Origin: Salinirubrum litoreum
Lineage (GTDB): Archaea > Halobacteriota > Halobacteria > Halobacteriales > Haloferacaceae
Assembly: GCF_020567425.1 (NCBI RefSeq)
Contig: NZ_JAJCVJ010000001.1
Location: forward strand, 1,178,001-1,242,000
Direction of reading: 5' to 3'
Length of the DNA: 64,000 nucleotides
In this document: positions 16,051 through 24,668 of the stretch, piece after piece
Numbering within the stretch: position 1 is the stretch's first letter
Layout: each line of letters begins with the position of its first letter
Translations under genes and position numbers: made by a program
Notes under the pieces: model-generated
Databases searched by the model: none
Seen by the model: the letters and a program-made list of their open reading frames with translations, nothing else
Told to the model about the DNA's origin: nothing

Positions 16051-16491
16051 TCAGATCGCTTCGTCCCGCACCGCCTCCAGCGCCTCGCGCGCGTTCGCCA
16101 CCGCCTTCTCGCGCTTCGCCGGGTACGCCTCGACCTTCGCGCGGAGCGTCAACCCCTCGCCGAGTCGGACCTCGCCACGGAACGCCGCCTGTTTGTCCAG
16201 TCGGAGGAACAGCGAGTTGTTGTCGTCGACGCGGTCCTCCAGTTGGTCGATCACGGCGTCGATGTTCGGCAGGTCTGTCAACCGCGAGAGGACGTGGCGC
16301 ACGTCGTCGGCGTTGTCAACCCGCGCCGAGAGGACGACGATGCGGTCGCCGTGGAACCCGGTGTTCGTCACGCGCTCTACCTCGTACTCCTCGGGGAGGA
16401 ACGTCCGGAGCGCCTGCTCGACGCGCTTCTCGTCTTCGGTCGCGTAACAGAACGTCCGCAGATCGACGTAGTGGAAGGGGACACTCGGCAT
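16051..16491 (-). CDS. RNA-binding protein of the DUF54/COG1325 type
   Basis: A 146-aa protein. The opening VPFHYVDLRTFCYATEDEKRV, the middle NTGFHGDRIVVLSARVDN and the Lys-containing LFLRLDKQAAFRGEV are typical of the small archaeal RNA-binding proteins annotated as exosome-associated. The evidence for exosome function is contextual knowledge of the family, not visible here. Single gene downstream of the DUF1918-like gene and upstream of tRNA-Ala, same strand as both. Confidence 0.8.
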   Translation of the reverse strand: MPSVPFHYVDLRTFCYATEDEKRVEQALRTFLPEEYEVERVTNTGFHGDRIVVLSARVDNADDVRHVLSRLTDLPNIDAVIDQLEDRVDDNNSLFLRLDKQAAFRGEVRLGEGLTLRAKVEAYPAKREKAVANAREALEAVRDEAI

Positions 16492-16522
16492 GTGAGCAAC
16501 GTAAGTCGGCAGGTGGAAAGCG

Positions 16523-16711
16523 TTACTCCTCGGACTCGACGGCTTCCAGTGCGTCCTCGGGGACGCCGGTCTCCTGGCCGTCCTCGAAGCTGATCGTGTA
16601 GGTCGCGTCGCCGAACATCGTCTCCATGACCTGCGTGATCGTCCCCGTCTCGCCGTCGAACTCGCTGTGTTTGTCGTGGAGAACTGCCTCGTCGTCTTTC
16701 TCGAAGCTCAT
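16523..16711 (-). CDS. DUF1918-like small beta protein
   Basis: A 62-aa protein: MSFEKDDEAVLHDKHSEFDG followed by ETGTITQV and a strand pair TYTISFEDGQETGVPEDALE. The layout (charged start, KOW/SH3-like G-T-I turn, ending on an acidic helix) is that of small haloarchaeal DUF1918-type proteins. The open frame extends far upstream but changes to Arg-rich sequence before this Met. Confidence 0.72.
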   Translation of the reverse strand: MSFEKDDEAVLHDKHSEFDGETGTITQVMETMFGDATYTISFEDGQETGVPEDALEAVESEE

Positions 16712-16966
16712 GGACTGGGGTACCCCCGGCGCAGTGAAAAGTGAACTGATTACGACCGACGTGTCGGCTCCGGAGTTTCCGGAGTCTCCGGCGTCCAGGG
16801 AGCCACCGACCGACGCTCGCAGGCCGGGACCCGACCGGCGACGCTCCCCGGTCGAAGCCTTATTTTCCCCCGGGTTCGAAGCGCGTGGTATGAACACGGT
16901 CCCGTCACACTCGCGTTCGCGCTCGCGCGGGACACCGCGACACCGGCTTCGATCTAGGACGCGACG

Positions 16967-17530
16967 ATGACGACGCTCGACGATCTGTGGTTCCTCGCGG
17001 ACGAAGCGAACCAGCGCGCCGAACAGGCATACCACCGACTCCGCCGTCGGTACGACGAGTTCATGGAACGCTCGCTCGACCGGCGCGTCTCCCGCCCGCG
17101 CTTCCGGACGCTCGCCCGCCGCGTCAAGGAGACCGGCGCGCCCTTCGGTGCTCACACGATCGTCTACCGCGAGAACGGCGACCTCCTGCTCTGTCGCCAC
17201 GAGGGCGTCGACCTGTGGGTCCTGCCCGGCGGCGGCGTCGATCCCGGTGAGACCTTCGCGGAGGCGGCCCGGAGAGAACTCCACGAGGAGGCTGGGCTGT
17301 CGGTCGAGTACGACGGTCTGGCGATGGCGAACCGCGTCCAGATCAGGTGTGACGCCTACGAGACGTGGGGCGTCCTCCCGGTGTTCGCGGCCGAGGCGGT
17401 GACCGAGACGCCGGCCGTCGCCGACCCGGACGACGAGATATCGTGTGCCCGGTGGTTCGACGACCTGCCCGAGGACACCCGCGACAGGACCGACCTCGAA
17501 GCGTGGCGCAGGCGGCAGTCGTTCGGGTGA
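16967..17530 (+). CDS. Nudix hydrolase
   Basis: A 187-aa protein with an N-terminal helical segment (about residues 1-55) and a Nudix domain. The Nudix box is complete: G-x5-E-x7-REL-x-EE-x-GL in GGVDPGETFAEAARRELHEE followed by AGL, near residues 90-112. It should hydrolyse a nucleoside diphosphate linked to another group; the substrate cannot be told. The preceding Met codons upstream belong to low-complexity sequence. Confidence 0.9.
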   Translation: MTTLDDLWFLADEANQRAEQAYHRLRRRYDEFMERSLDRRVSRPRFRTLARRVKETGAPFGAHTIVYRENGDLLLCRHEGVDLWVLPGGGVDPGETFAEAARRELHEEAGLSVEYDGLAMANRVQIRCDAYETWGVLPVFAAEAVTETPAVADPDDEISCARWFDDLPEDTRDRTDLEAWRRRQSFG

Positions 17531-17570
17531 GTGCAGTCGACGACAGTTCGGCCGAGCGGAGCGGATGCGT

Positions 17571-17999
17571 CTACTTCAGGCGTTCCTGCAGGAACGAGGG
17601 ATGTGCGGCGGTGACACCGTCGACGCCGAGAATCGACTCGCTGATGACGTCGCCGAGTTCGTCGCCGTCGCCGGCCCGGACCTCGGCCATCAGCATGTGG
17701 TCGCCAGAGGAGGTGTAGAGTGCCTCGACCGCCTCGAGTTCTTTCAACGCCCGCGTCGCCTCCACGTACTGCTCCGAGGCGACGTCGATCCCCACTAACG
17801 CGATCGACTGGCTCGACAGTTTCTTCGGGTCCACGTCGGCGGAGTAGCCGACGATGACGCCGTCCGACTCCAACTTCTGGATGTACTTTCTGACGGTGGG
17901 TTTCGACACCTCCGCCCGGTCTGCGATCTCGGCGTAGGAAGCCTGCGCATCCTCCTCTAACACTTCGAGGATGCGGTCCTCGGTAGACGTACTCGACAT
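17571..17999 (-). CDS. Lrp/AsnC-family transcription regulator
   Basis: A 142-aa protein with an N-terminal helix-turn-helix (SYAEIADRAEVSKPTVRKYI, about residues 20-39) and a C-terminal RAM effector domain ending GVTAAHPSFLQERLK. Such proteins sense amino acids and act as octamers. It lies 195 bp downstream of the 2-oxoacid oxidoreductase operon on the same strand, which makes that operon an obvious candidate target. An 11-bp tandem repeat lies in the gap upstream. Confidence 0.9.
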   Translation of the reverse strand: MSSTSTEDRILEVLEEDAQASYAEIADRAEVSKPTVRKYIQKLESDGVIVGYSADVDPKKLSSQSIALVGIDVASEQYVEATRALKELEAVEALYTSSGDHMLMAEVRAGDGDELGDVISESILGVDGVTAAHPSFLQERLK

Positions 18000-18142
18000 A
18001 GACTGTAATTCGCGTGCCCGAAAAAATATCTTGCGAAGCCGAAAACGGTTCTCGGCCGCGAACAACCCGCCAGACGACGGCGGGTCTTCGCCGAGACGAC
18101 GACTTTGTCGTGGCCCGCCGATGCGGGTCACGGCCCGACGAT

Positions 18143-18193
18143 AGTCCGCAGGCAGTCCGGCGACAGTCCGCCGACAAGCCGGCGACAGACCGG
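18143..18193. repeat. 11-bp tandem repeat, 4.6 copies
   Basis: Unit agtccggcgac with small variations: copies at 18143-18153, 18154-18164, 18165-18175, 18176-18186 and a partial at 18187-18193. It ends 2 bp before the stop of the oxidoreductase beta gene and lies upstream of the Lrp-type regulator. The unit equals about one helical turn. Confidence 0.8.
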
Positions 18194-18194
18194 C

Positions 18195-19133
18195 TTACTT
18201 GTGCTTGTCGAGGAACAGGTCGTGGGTCCGCTCCCACTCGTAGTCCTCGTCGAAGTACCGCTCTGCGAGCGGCGTCTCGGGCATCTCGCCGATCTGGCGC
18301 TTCTCCTGCCCGTAGGAGGGGCGCTCCTCGTCGCGGTAGTAGACGCCGGTGAGCACCTCGCCCTCGTACAGTTTGTCCTCGGTCGTCCGCATCATCTCCT
18401 GTGCCTCGGCCCGGTTCGTCGGGTCGAAGTCGTAGTCCTCGGAGTCGTTGATGTCGATGTACGGGACGTACTGCCGGGCGTCCTTGTTCCACGTCGGACA
18501 CTGGGTCAGGAAGTCGACGTGCGCGAACCCGTCGTGTTCCATCGCCTCGATGAGGATGTCTTTCGCCTGGTTCGGGTTGACCGCGGCGGTACGCGCGATG
18601 AACGACGCACCGGACGTGAGCGACAGCGAGAGCGGCCGGATCGGGTCCTTCGCCGAGCCGTGGGGCTGGGTCTTGGACTTGTGGCCCTTCGGCGACGTCG
18701 GGGAGGTCTGCCCCTTCGTCAGGCCGAAGATCTCGTTGTTGAACACGATGTAGGTCATGTCGTGGTTCTCACGCGCCGTGTGCATGAAGTGGTTCCCGCC
18801 GATGCCGTAGCCGTCGCCGTCACCGCCGGCGGCGACGACTTCGAGACCGGGGTTCGCCAGCTTCGCGGCCCGTGCGACCGGCAGCGAGCGACCGTGGATC
18901 GTGTGGAAGCCGTAGCTCTCGAAGTAGCTGTTCAGCTTGCCCGAACAGCCGATCCCGGTACACAGCAGCGTCTCGTCGGGAGTCCGGCCCACCTCGGGCA
19001 TGGCCTGCTTCAGCGCCTTCAGGACGCCGAAGTCACCACAGCCCGGACACCACGTCGGCTGTGGTTCGAGGCCAGGTGTGAACTCCTCACGGTCGATCTC
19101 TCGCTCTTCTCCGATTGCTGAGAATGCACTCAT
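18195..19133 (-). CDS. porB: 2-oxoacid:ferredoxin oxidoreductase, beta subunit
   Basis: A 312-aa thiamine-diphosphate-binding subunit. TPP site: GDGDGYGIGGNHFMH ending in the NNEIFGLTKGQ stretch. Cys residues for one [4Fe-4S] cluster are in WCPGCGDF, TGIGCSGK and FLTQCPTW. With the alpha subunit it oxidatively decarboxylates a 2-oxoacid to acyl-CoA, reducing ferredoxin. The subunit lengths (633 and 312) match, from memory, the haloarchaeal pyruvate enzyme better than the 2-oxoglutarate enzyme, hence the symbol; korB remains possible. Two bases separate the two genes. Confidence 0.85.
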   Translation of the reverse strand: MSAFSAIGEEREIDREEFTPGLEPQPTWCPGCGDFGVLKALKQAMPEVGRTPDETLLCTGIGCSGKLNSYFESYGFHTIHGRSLPVARAAKLANPGLEVVAAGGDGDGYGIGGNHFMHTARENHDMTYIVFNNEIFGLTKGQTSPTSPKGHKSKTQPHGSAKDPIRPLSLSLTSGASFIARTAAVNPNQAKDILIEAMEHDGFAHVDFLTQCPTWNKDARQYVPYIDINDSEDYDFDPTNRAEAQEMMRTTEDKLYEGEVLTGVYYRDEERPSYGQEKRQIGEMPETPLAERYFDEDYEWERTHDLFLDKHK

Positions 19134-19135
19134 TG

Positions 19136-21037
19136 TCAGTCACCCGCCGCTGGGACGAACTTGGTCTCGTGGCCGGGCAGTTCCCCGCCTTCGACGATAC
19201 TGGTCTCGAACCCGTCGACGATCTCGGCGGGCTCGAAGGGGTTGCCGTTGTACTTCAGGAGACTCGACAGCTTCCTGCCGTACTTGCCGAGTTCCTTCTG
19301 TGTCAGGCCGCGGAACTGCGCCGAGGCGTTCATCTCGACGACGAGACACTCGTCGACCGATTCGAGGAACGCGCTGACCTCCTCTTCTGGGTACGGCATC
19401 ATGTCGCTGACGCCGAGCATCTTCACGGAGTGGCCGGCGTCGTTGAGCCGACCCACCGCCTCCTCGACGGTCCCCTGCATGGAGCCGAAGGTCATGATCC
19501 CGTAGTCGGCGTCCTCGGGACCGGCGTGGGCCTGGTTACCCTTCTCGTCGAGTTCGGCACGGATGCCGTCGAACTTCCGCATCCGCCGGTTCATCTGGTT
19601 GACGCGGTTGTCGGGGTCCTCGCTGATGTGACCCTGCGGCATGTGCTCGTTCCCGGTGGCGAGGAAGTGGCCACCCTTCTGCCCGGGGATCGACCGCGGG
19701 CTGACGCCCTCGGGGCTGTCGGCGTTGTCGTACTGGAACCGGGAGTACTTGCCCGAGGAGTCGTGGGGTGCGTCGACGAGTTCCTCCTCAGTCAGCGTGG
19801 AGCCGAGACTCGGGTCCGGCTCGCGGTCGAAGAAGCTCGCCGGGATGTTGCGGTACTCGCCGGAGAGCTTCTGGTCGTAGATGACGATCGAGGGGATCTG
19901 GTAGTCGTACGCGATCTCGAAGGCCGTCCGGGTCTGCTCGTAGGCCTCGGCCGGGTCGGCCGGCGCGAAGACGACGCGGTTCGAGTCACCCTGCGACGTG
20001 TAGAGGACGTGTTCGAGGTCGCCCTGTTCGGGCTTCGTCGGCATCCCGGTCGAGGGACCGGCGCGTGTCGCCTCCAGCAGGACGAGCGGCGTCTCGGACA
20101 TCTCCGCGAGGCCGAGCGGTTCGGACATCAGTGCGAACCCACCGCCGGAGGAACCCGACATCGCCTTCACGCCGGCGTGGCTCGCACCGATGGCGAGTGC
20201 GGCCGCCGCGATCTCGTCTTCGACCTGCTCGGAGATGCCTCCGACCTCGGGGAGGTTCTGCGACATGATCGTGAAGACCTCGGTCCACGGGGTCATCGGG
20301 TAGCCCGCGATGAACCGACAGCCGGCGTCGAACGACCCGTAGGCGATGGCGTCCGACCCGGAGACGAGCACCTGCTCCTCGTCGTGCTCGCCGGTCGGCA
20401 CGGTCACGTCGGGCGCGTCGGCGTCGAACTCCGCTTGGACGAGTTCGTACGCCTCCTCCAGAATCTCCAGGTTCGGCTCCAGAATCTTCTCCGGCATCGC
20501 GTCCCGCATCAGCTCCTCGATCCACTCGGGGTCGATGTCGGCGATGGCACACGTGACACCGACACCGGCGGTGTTCCGCATGACCTCACGGCCCTTCTCG
20601 CGGGCGAGGCTCCGCAGGTCGATGTCGTAGACGTGCCAGTCGTTCTCCTCGACACGCTCGTCGAAGTTCTCGATCTCGGAGGTGTCGAGCAGGCCGGAGT
20701 CGTAGACGATGACGCCGCCTTCACGCAGTTCGTCGAGGTTCTCGTAGAGCGGCTTGGCTTCCTCGTTGCCGTAGTAGGCGTTCTCCTTCGGGTTCCGGGC
20801 GAAGGAGTCACCCAGCGCGAGCAGGAAGTTGTAGCCGTCTCCGCGAGACTTGACGGGCTCTTCGGACGCTCGGATCTCCGTGTACGTGTGGCCACCGCGA
20901 ATCCGGGACGGGTAGTGCCGGTGGGTGAACACGTGCAAGCCTGAGCGCATCAGGGCTTTGGCGAAGTTGGTGCTGGTGGAGGCGATACCGTCGCCCGAAC
21001 CCCCAGCGATTCGCCAGATGAGTTCGTGGTCAGTCAT
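19136..21037 (-). CDS. porA: 2-oxoacid:ferredoxin oxidoreductase, alpha subunit (gamma-alpha fusion)
   Basis: A 633-aa subunit. The N-terminal gamma-type domain (about residues 1-190) starts ELIWRIAGGSGDGIASTSTN; the alpha-type domain (about 215-590) carries the TPP-contacting GYPMTPWTEVF motif and the segment MSGSSGGGFALMSEPLGLAE. This two-subunit architecture is typical of haloarchaea and differs from four-subunit enzymes. Pyruvate is the likelier substrate. A dyad in the predicted leader may be regulatory. Confidence 0.87.
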   Translation of the reverse strand: MTDHELIWRIAGGSGDGIASTSTNFAKALMRSGLHVFTHRHYPSRIRGGHTYTEIRASEEPVKSRGDGYNFLLALGDSFARNPKENAYYGNEEAKPLYENLDELREGGVIVYDSGLLDTSEIENFDERVEENDWHVYDIDLRSLAREKGREVMRNTAGVGVTCAIADIDPEWIEELMRDAMPEKILEPNLEILEEAYELVQAEFDADAPDVTVPTGEHDEEQVLVSGSDAIAYGSFDAGCRFIAGYPMTPWTEVFTIMSQNLPEVGGISEQVEDEIAAAALAIGASHAGVKAMSGSSGGGFALMSEPLGLAEMSETPLVLLEATRAGPSTGMPTKPEQGDLEHVLYTSQGDSNRVVFAPADPAEAYEQTRTAFEIAYDYQIPSIVIYDQKLSGEYRNIPASFFDREPDPSLGSTLTEEELVDAPHDSSGKYSRFQYDNADSPEGVSPRSIPGQKGGHFLATGNEHMPQGHISEDPDNRVNQMNRRMRKFDGIRAELDEKGNQAHAGPEDADYGIMTFGSMQGTVEEAVGRLNDAGHSVKMLGVSDMMPYPEEEVSAFLESVDECLVVEMNASAQFRGLTQKELGKYGRKLSSLLKYNGNPFEPAEIVDGFETSIVEGGELPGHETKFVPAAGD

Positions 21038-21048
21038 ATTTTGAGGTC

Positions 21049-21068
21049 ACGACCCTCCGTCGGGTCGT
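21049..21068. promoter_or_regulatory. Dyad in the porA leader
   Basis: Perfect 7-bp arms acgaccc (21049-21055) and gggtcgt (21062-21068) around a 6-base centre, 11 bp before the porA start and downstream of a TATA-like CTTTAGG at 21096-21104 (minus strand). It could be an operator for the neighbouring Lrp-type protein or an RNA hairpin. Confidence 0.45.
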
Positions 21069-21290
21069 AAGTGGTTGGACCTTTCCCCGGATTCGCCTAA
21101 AGCCTTTGCTATGCGTTGACAATGGAAGATAATTAAGGACCTATGATGTCGCCACTCGGCCGGTGCTCGTCGCGACACTCGCGTCCAACTCCACGACGAT
21201 CTGACCGAATCAGATAAGCTACGGTTGATTCATCTAACTCTATCTCACCAACATTTAAGTCGGGTAGCGGGACAATGCCCGTCCAACTCG

Positions 21291-24200
21291 ATGACACGAT
21301 GGCTGTCGATACTGCTGGCAGTGCTGGTGACGACGACGCTGGTGCCGACTGGAACGGCGGTCCCGGCGAACGAACCACCGTTGCCCGACGCGGGACTCGA
21401 CCAGACGGTCGAACGTGGGGCGACGGTCTTCCTCGACGGTACAGGCTCACGCGACCCGGACGGCACCATCTCGGCGTACGACTGGACGATCCGGGACACG
21501 GCGACGAACGCGACGGTCACCACACGCTCGGGAGAGATTCCCTCCTTCGTCCCACCCGACCTGGGTCGGTACGCCGTCACGCTGACCGTGACGGACGACG
21601 ACGGAGCGTCTCGCAGTGACACACTCTACGTCACTGTCGAACCGGGCGACGGGCCGAACGTCTCGGTGAGCGGTCCCGACGCGCCACAGGTCGGGAGTGT
21701 CGCACCGTACACGGCGCAGTTCTCTGCCGGTGCCGCAAACCTCTCGCACGTCACGTGGCGACTCGACGGGACGGTCGTTGCCAACCGAAGCACCGGTTCG
21801 GAGGCGAAGACGGACACGTTCCGCAAGACGTTCCCGACATTGGACGAGCGTGAGCTGACGGTCACGGTGGTCGACGAGGACGGCCTCGATGCGACGGCTC
21901 GATTACCTGTCGACCCTCGTCAGTCGGACGGTGGCGAACCGCCGACCGACCCGATCGCACCCGGTCAGAACCCGACCGTGGTCGGACCACAACTCGTGAC
22001 GGGCACAGAGCCACTCGAAGCGTCCTACTCGGTGGACCTCGACGCGGCGGACCAGGTCACGGACGTAGAGTGGCACGACGCGGGCGGCGTCCGCGACGGC
22101 GGTCGGTCCTCGACCGTGACCTGGGACCCCGGTGTCCACGACTACTACGCGGTCGTCACCTACACCGACGGGTCGAGTTCCGTGGCGAAGTTCGCGGACG
22201 GCACGACGTCGGTCGTCGCCGACCCGAAACCGAACGTCGCACTCGACTCGCTGACCACGGTCGGTGGGATCGCTGGCACGACCACGGCTACCGACGCGTT
22301 CGACAACCTAGACTCGCTGACGGTGCGCGTCGACGGCTCGGTCGTCGCTCGCTGGCCGAACAGTCGTCTCCCACCAGGGGCGGACAAGGGGGTTCACTCG
22401 CTCGACTTCGGCGCACCGGGCGTCGATCCGAACAGTTCCCACCGACTGAAGATCGTAGCGACTGACCGACGTGGCCAGCGCGACGTTCTCACGCGGACGG
22501 TGACGCCCGATGGAGTCCCGCGTGTGATCTCGTCTGGGTTCGTGAACACGCCCGTCGATTCGTATCACGAACGCATCGACGCGAGTCGGTACGCTGGCCA
22601 CCACGTGATTCGAATCGCGCTGAACGGTGTGAGTCGGGAGAAGATCGAGTGGCGACTGGCCGGTGCCAGTGAAAGCGATATGATGCGAATAGATCAGGGA
22701 AGGTACTCTCAGTACACTGAGTACGATGCCGACGGAGATATTCTCACGGTACATAGCTTCTGGGCCGGACCATCCCCGAAAGAGTATGAGGTTGACGCAC
22801 AGATTCTCGTCGAGCGAAGTGGTAGGCAGAAGCTGGTACGTGGGTGGACCGACGAGTTGAATGTCACACCGAGTGATCCCGAACTTCGACTCAACGTGAC
22901 GTTCGACGGGACGCCTCACCAGAAGACTCGATGGGGCATCGTGATCGATGCAAGTCGTTCGTTCGATCCCGATGGGACCAAGTTAAATTATTCATGGGGC
23001 TACGGGGCCGAACCCACTAAAACCGACAACACTACCGCCAAGTTCGATTCACATCAGCGTGCGGAAATCACTATTGAGGACGGGTTCGAGAACCGAGTAA
23101 GCAGAAATCACTCGTTCCATCAGTACTACGCCCCACCACTCAAGCAAATTAATAGTTCACGAGAGGGTCTGGTGGCTAAGAACACAACGATAGAAATTCC
23201 AGTTCGGACAGAAGAATACACCTTCAGTCACGACACGTACGAAATCGATCTCGAAACAGAAGTCGAACACTCGGATGCACACGTCGAAAATTGGCACAGA
23301 GAGTACGACAATTCGACCAGTGGCATCGAGATCGAGCGCCACTGGGAAGGCACCCTGGTAATCCAAGCGTCAGAGTTCGTCGACGGGAACGAACAGCCAG
23401 TGGTGGTCGTGAGAAACGCCGAGAAGCCCGAGCAGACAGTGCGAAAACAAACTGTTCCGGCACCGACGGTCGTACAGGACGTCTCGTCCGTCCGTCGCAA
23501 TGTAACTGTCTCGGACCTCCGGTACCAAGTCCTCCGACCACGGGTCAGGACTATCGAGGTCCAACAGCGGGAGAGACGCGACTACTTCGTGTCCAAAGGG
23601 TACTCGATCACGGATACGCAAATATCCGGAACCGAGTACTCGATCCAGCAGTACACGAAGGTCCAAGAAGCGAAGTACGAGGAGAAACAGACGGCGTTCC
23701 GGCGGTCTTCGACTCGCCGCCAGTTCCTCGCCCGTTCTCCGGCGTGGCACGCTGCGGGAACCGAGACGACGACGGAAGAAGTCACGGTTCGACGCTCAGA
23801 GTGGCGCGACGAGATGGCTGGTAGAGGATACTTCACAGGGAAAACACGGGATGTCTTGACCGACCCTGCAGAGTACCGCACCGAACGGGAGTACGAGTAC
23901 ACGACAACCGAAGAGAGGACGGGGACGAAGACTGTCACGAAGTACAAGACGATCACCGTCACTGAGACGAAGACGCGAACCGTGACGGTCTGCAACCGGT
24001 ACTTCGGGTGCTACGAGAAAGAAGAGACGTACACTGTCGAAAGGGAGAAGACGATCTCCTACGAGAAGACGGTCGAGTACACGTACACCGTAGAAGAGAC
24101 TCACGACTACTGGGCCTTCGACAAGCGTGGGTGGGGTCACGACCCGACCGGAGACAGCCGACGTGTGAAGGTCGATGACGCGGAGTACGAGACGCAGTAT

Positions 24201-24668
24201 CGGTTCCAGTACACCGATACCGAGAGACGAGAGACGACACGGTATCTCGCCGAGACGACCGTCCAGACACAGGAAGAGAAGTACGACTGGCGACACCATC
24301 TCACGACGAAGGACAAAGGCTTCGCGGAGAGACTGGTTCTCAGTGAAGACTATCGGATCGGCTCGACATCGGCGACCAAGGCGTGGGAACTAACAAAACA
24401 AGTCGGTGAAAGGAAAACCATAACTAACTCGTACGACGACGCGTCAGACGTGCTCGAAACCCGAGCGAACGTCGAAGGGGACCTCCACCGTCGCGCGCTC
24501 GATCCACGCACCGGTGAGTTCGTCCGGCTGAACAGCACGCAGTTCGAACTGGACTATTCCAGTGACGAAGCCGAGACGAAGCCCGAAATCGTTCACAACG
24601 TGACGACCGACGAGTCGGAACGATGTGATAGAACGACTCTCGGACGGTGTGGAGGGCAGAGTCGATGA
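21291..24668 (+). CDS. Giant secreted PKD-domain surface protein
   Basis: A 1125-aa precursor with Sec signal MTRWLSILLAVLVTTTLVP. A PKD domain (about residues 30-120) contains LDGTGSRDPDGTISAYDW; a second PKD-like segment near residue 560 has DASRSFDPDGTKLNYSW. Residues about 860-1000 form a Tyr/Thr/Glu/Lys alternating region with one CxxxxxC (CNRYFGC). No C-terminal membrane anchor. The Met at 21291 is preferred to that at 21225 because it starts the signal; a TTTAAG box at 21254 lies upstream. It overlaps the next gene by 4 bp. The middle (22600-24300) is visibly AT-richer than flanks, suggesting transfer or fast evolution. Confidence 0.85.
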   Translation: MTRWLSILLAVLVTTTLVPTGTAVPANEPPLPDAGLDQTVERGATVFLDGTGSRDPDGTISAYDWTIRDTATNATVTTRSGEIPSFVPPDLGRYAVTLTVTDDDGASRSDTLYVTVEPGDGPNVSVSGPDAPQVGSVAPYTAQFSAGAANLSHVTWRLDGTVVANRSTGSEAKTDTFRKTFPTLDERELTVTVVDEDGLDATARLPVDPRQSDGGEPPTDPIAPGQNPTVVGPQLVTGTEPLEASYSVDLDAADQVTDVEWHDAGGVRDGGRSSTVTWDPGVHDYYAVVTYTDGSSSVAKFADGTTSVVADPKPNVALDSLTTVGGIAGTTTATDAFDNLDSLTVRVDGSVVARWPNSRLPPGADKGVHSLDFGAPGVDPNSSHRLKIVATDRRGQRDVLTRTVTPDGVPRVISSGFVNTPVDSYHERIDASRYAGHHVIRIALNGVSREKIEWRLAGASESDMMRIDQGRYSQYTEYDADGDILTVHSFWAGPSPKEYEVDAQILVERSGRQKLVRGWTDELNVTPSDPELRLNVTFDGTPHQKTRWGIVIDASRSFDPDGTKLNYSWGYGAEPTKTDNTTAKFDSHQRAEITIEDGFENRVSRNHSFHQYYAPPLKQINSSREGLVAKNTTIEIPVRTEEYTFSHDTYEIDLETEVEHSDAHVENWHREYDNSTSGIEIERHWEGTLVIQASEFVDGNEQPVVVVRNAEKPEQTVRKQTVPAPTVVQDVSSVRRNVTVSDLRYQVLRPRVRTIEVQQRERRDYFVSKGYSITDTQISGTEYSIQQYTKVQEAKYEEKQTAFRRSSTRRQFLARSPAWHAAGTETTTEEVTVRRSEWRDEMAGRGYFTGKTRDVLTDPAEYRTEREYEYTTTEERTGTKTVTKYKTITVTETKTRTVTVCNRYFGCYEKEETYTVEREKTISYEKTVEYTYTVEETHDYWAFDKRGWGHDPTGDSRRVKVDDAEYETQYRFQYTDTERRETTRYLAETTVQTQEEKYDWRHHLTTKDKGFAERLVLSEDYRIGSTSATKAWELTKQVGERKTITNSYDDASDVLETRANVEGDLHRRALDPRTGEFVRLNSTQFELDYSSDEAETKPEIVHNVTTDESERCDRTTLGRCGGQSR

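Noticed and set aside
18105-20944. Long plus-strand open frames of several hundred codons opposite the oxidoreductase genes
   Set aside because: They are antisense shadows: high GC removes stop codons. The minus-strand proteins carry clear family motifs throughout.
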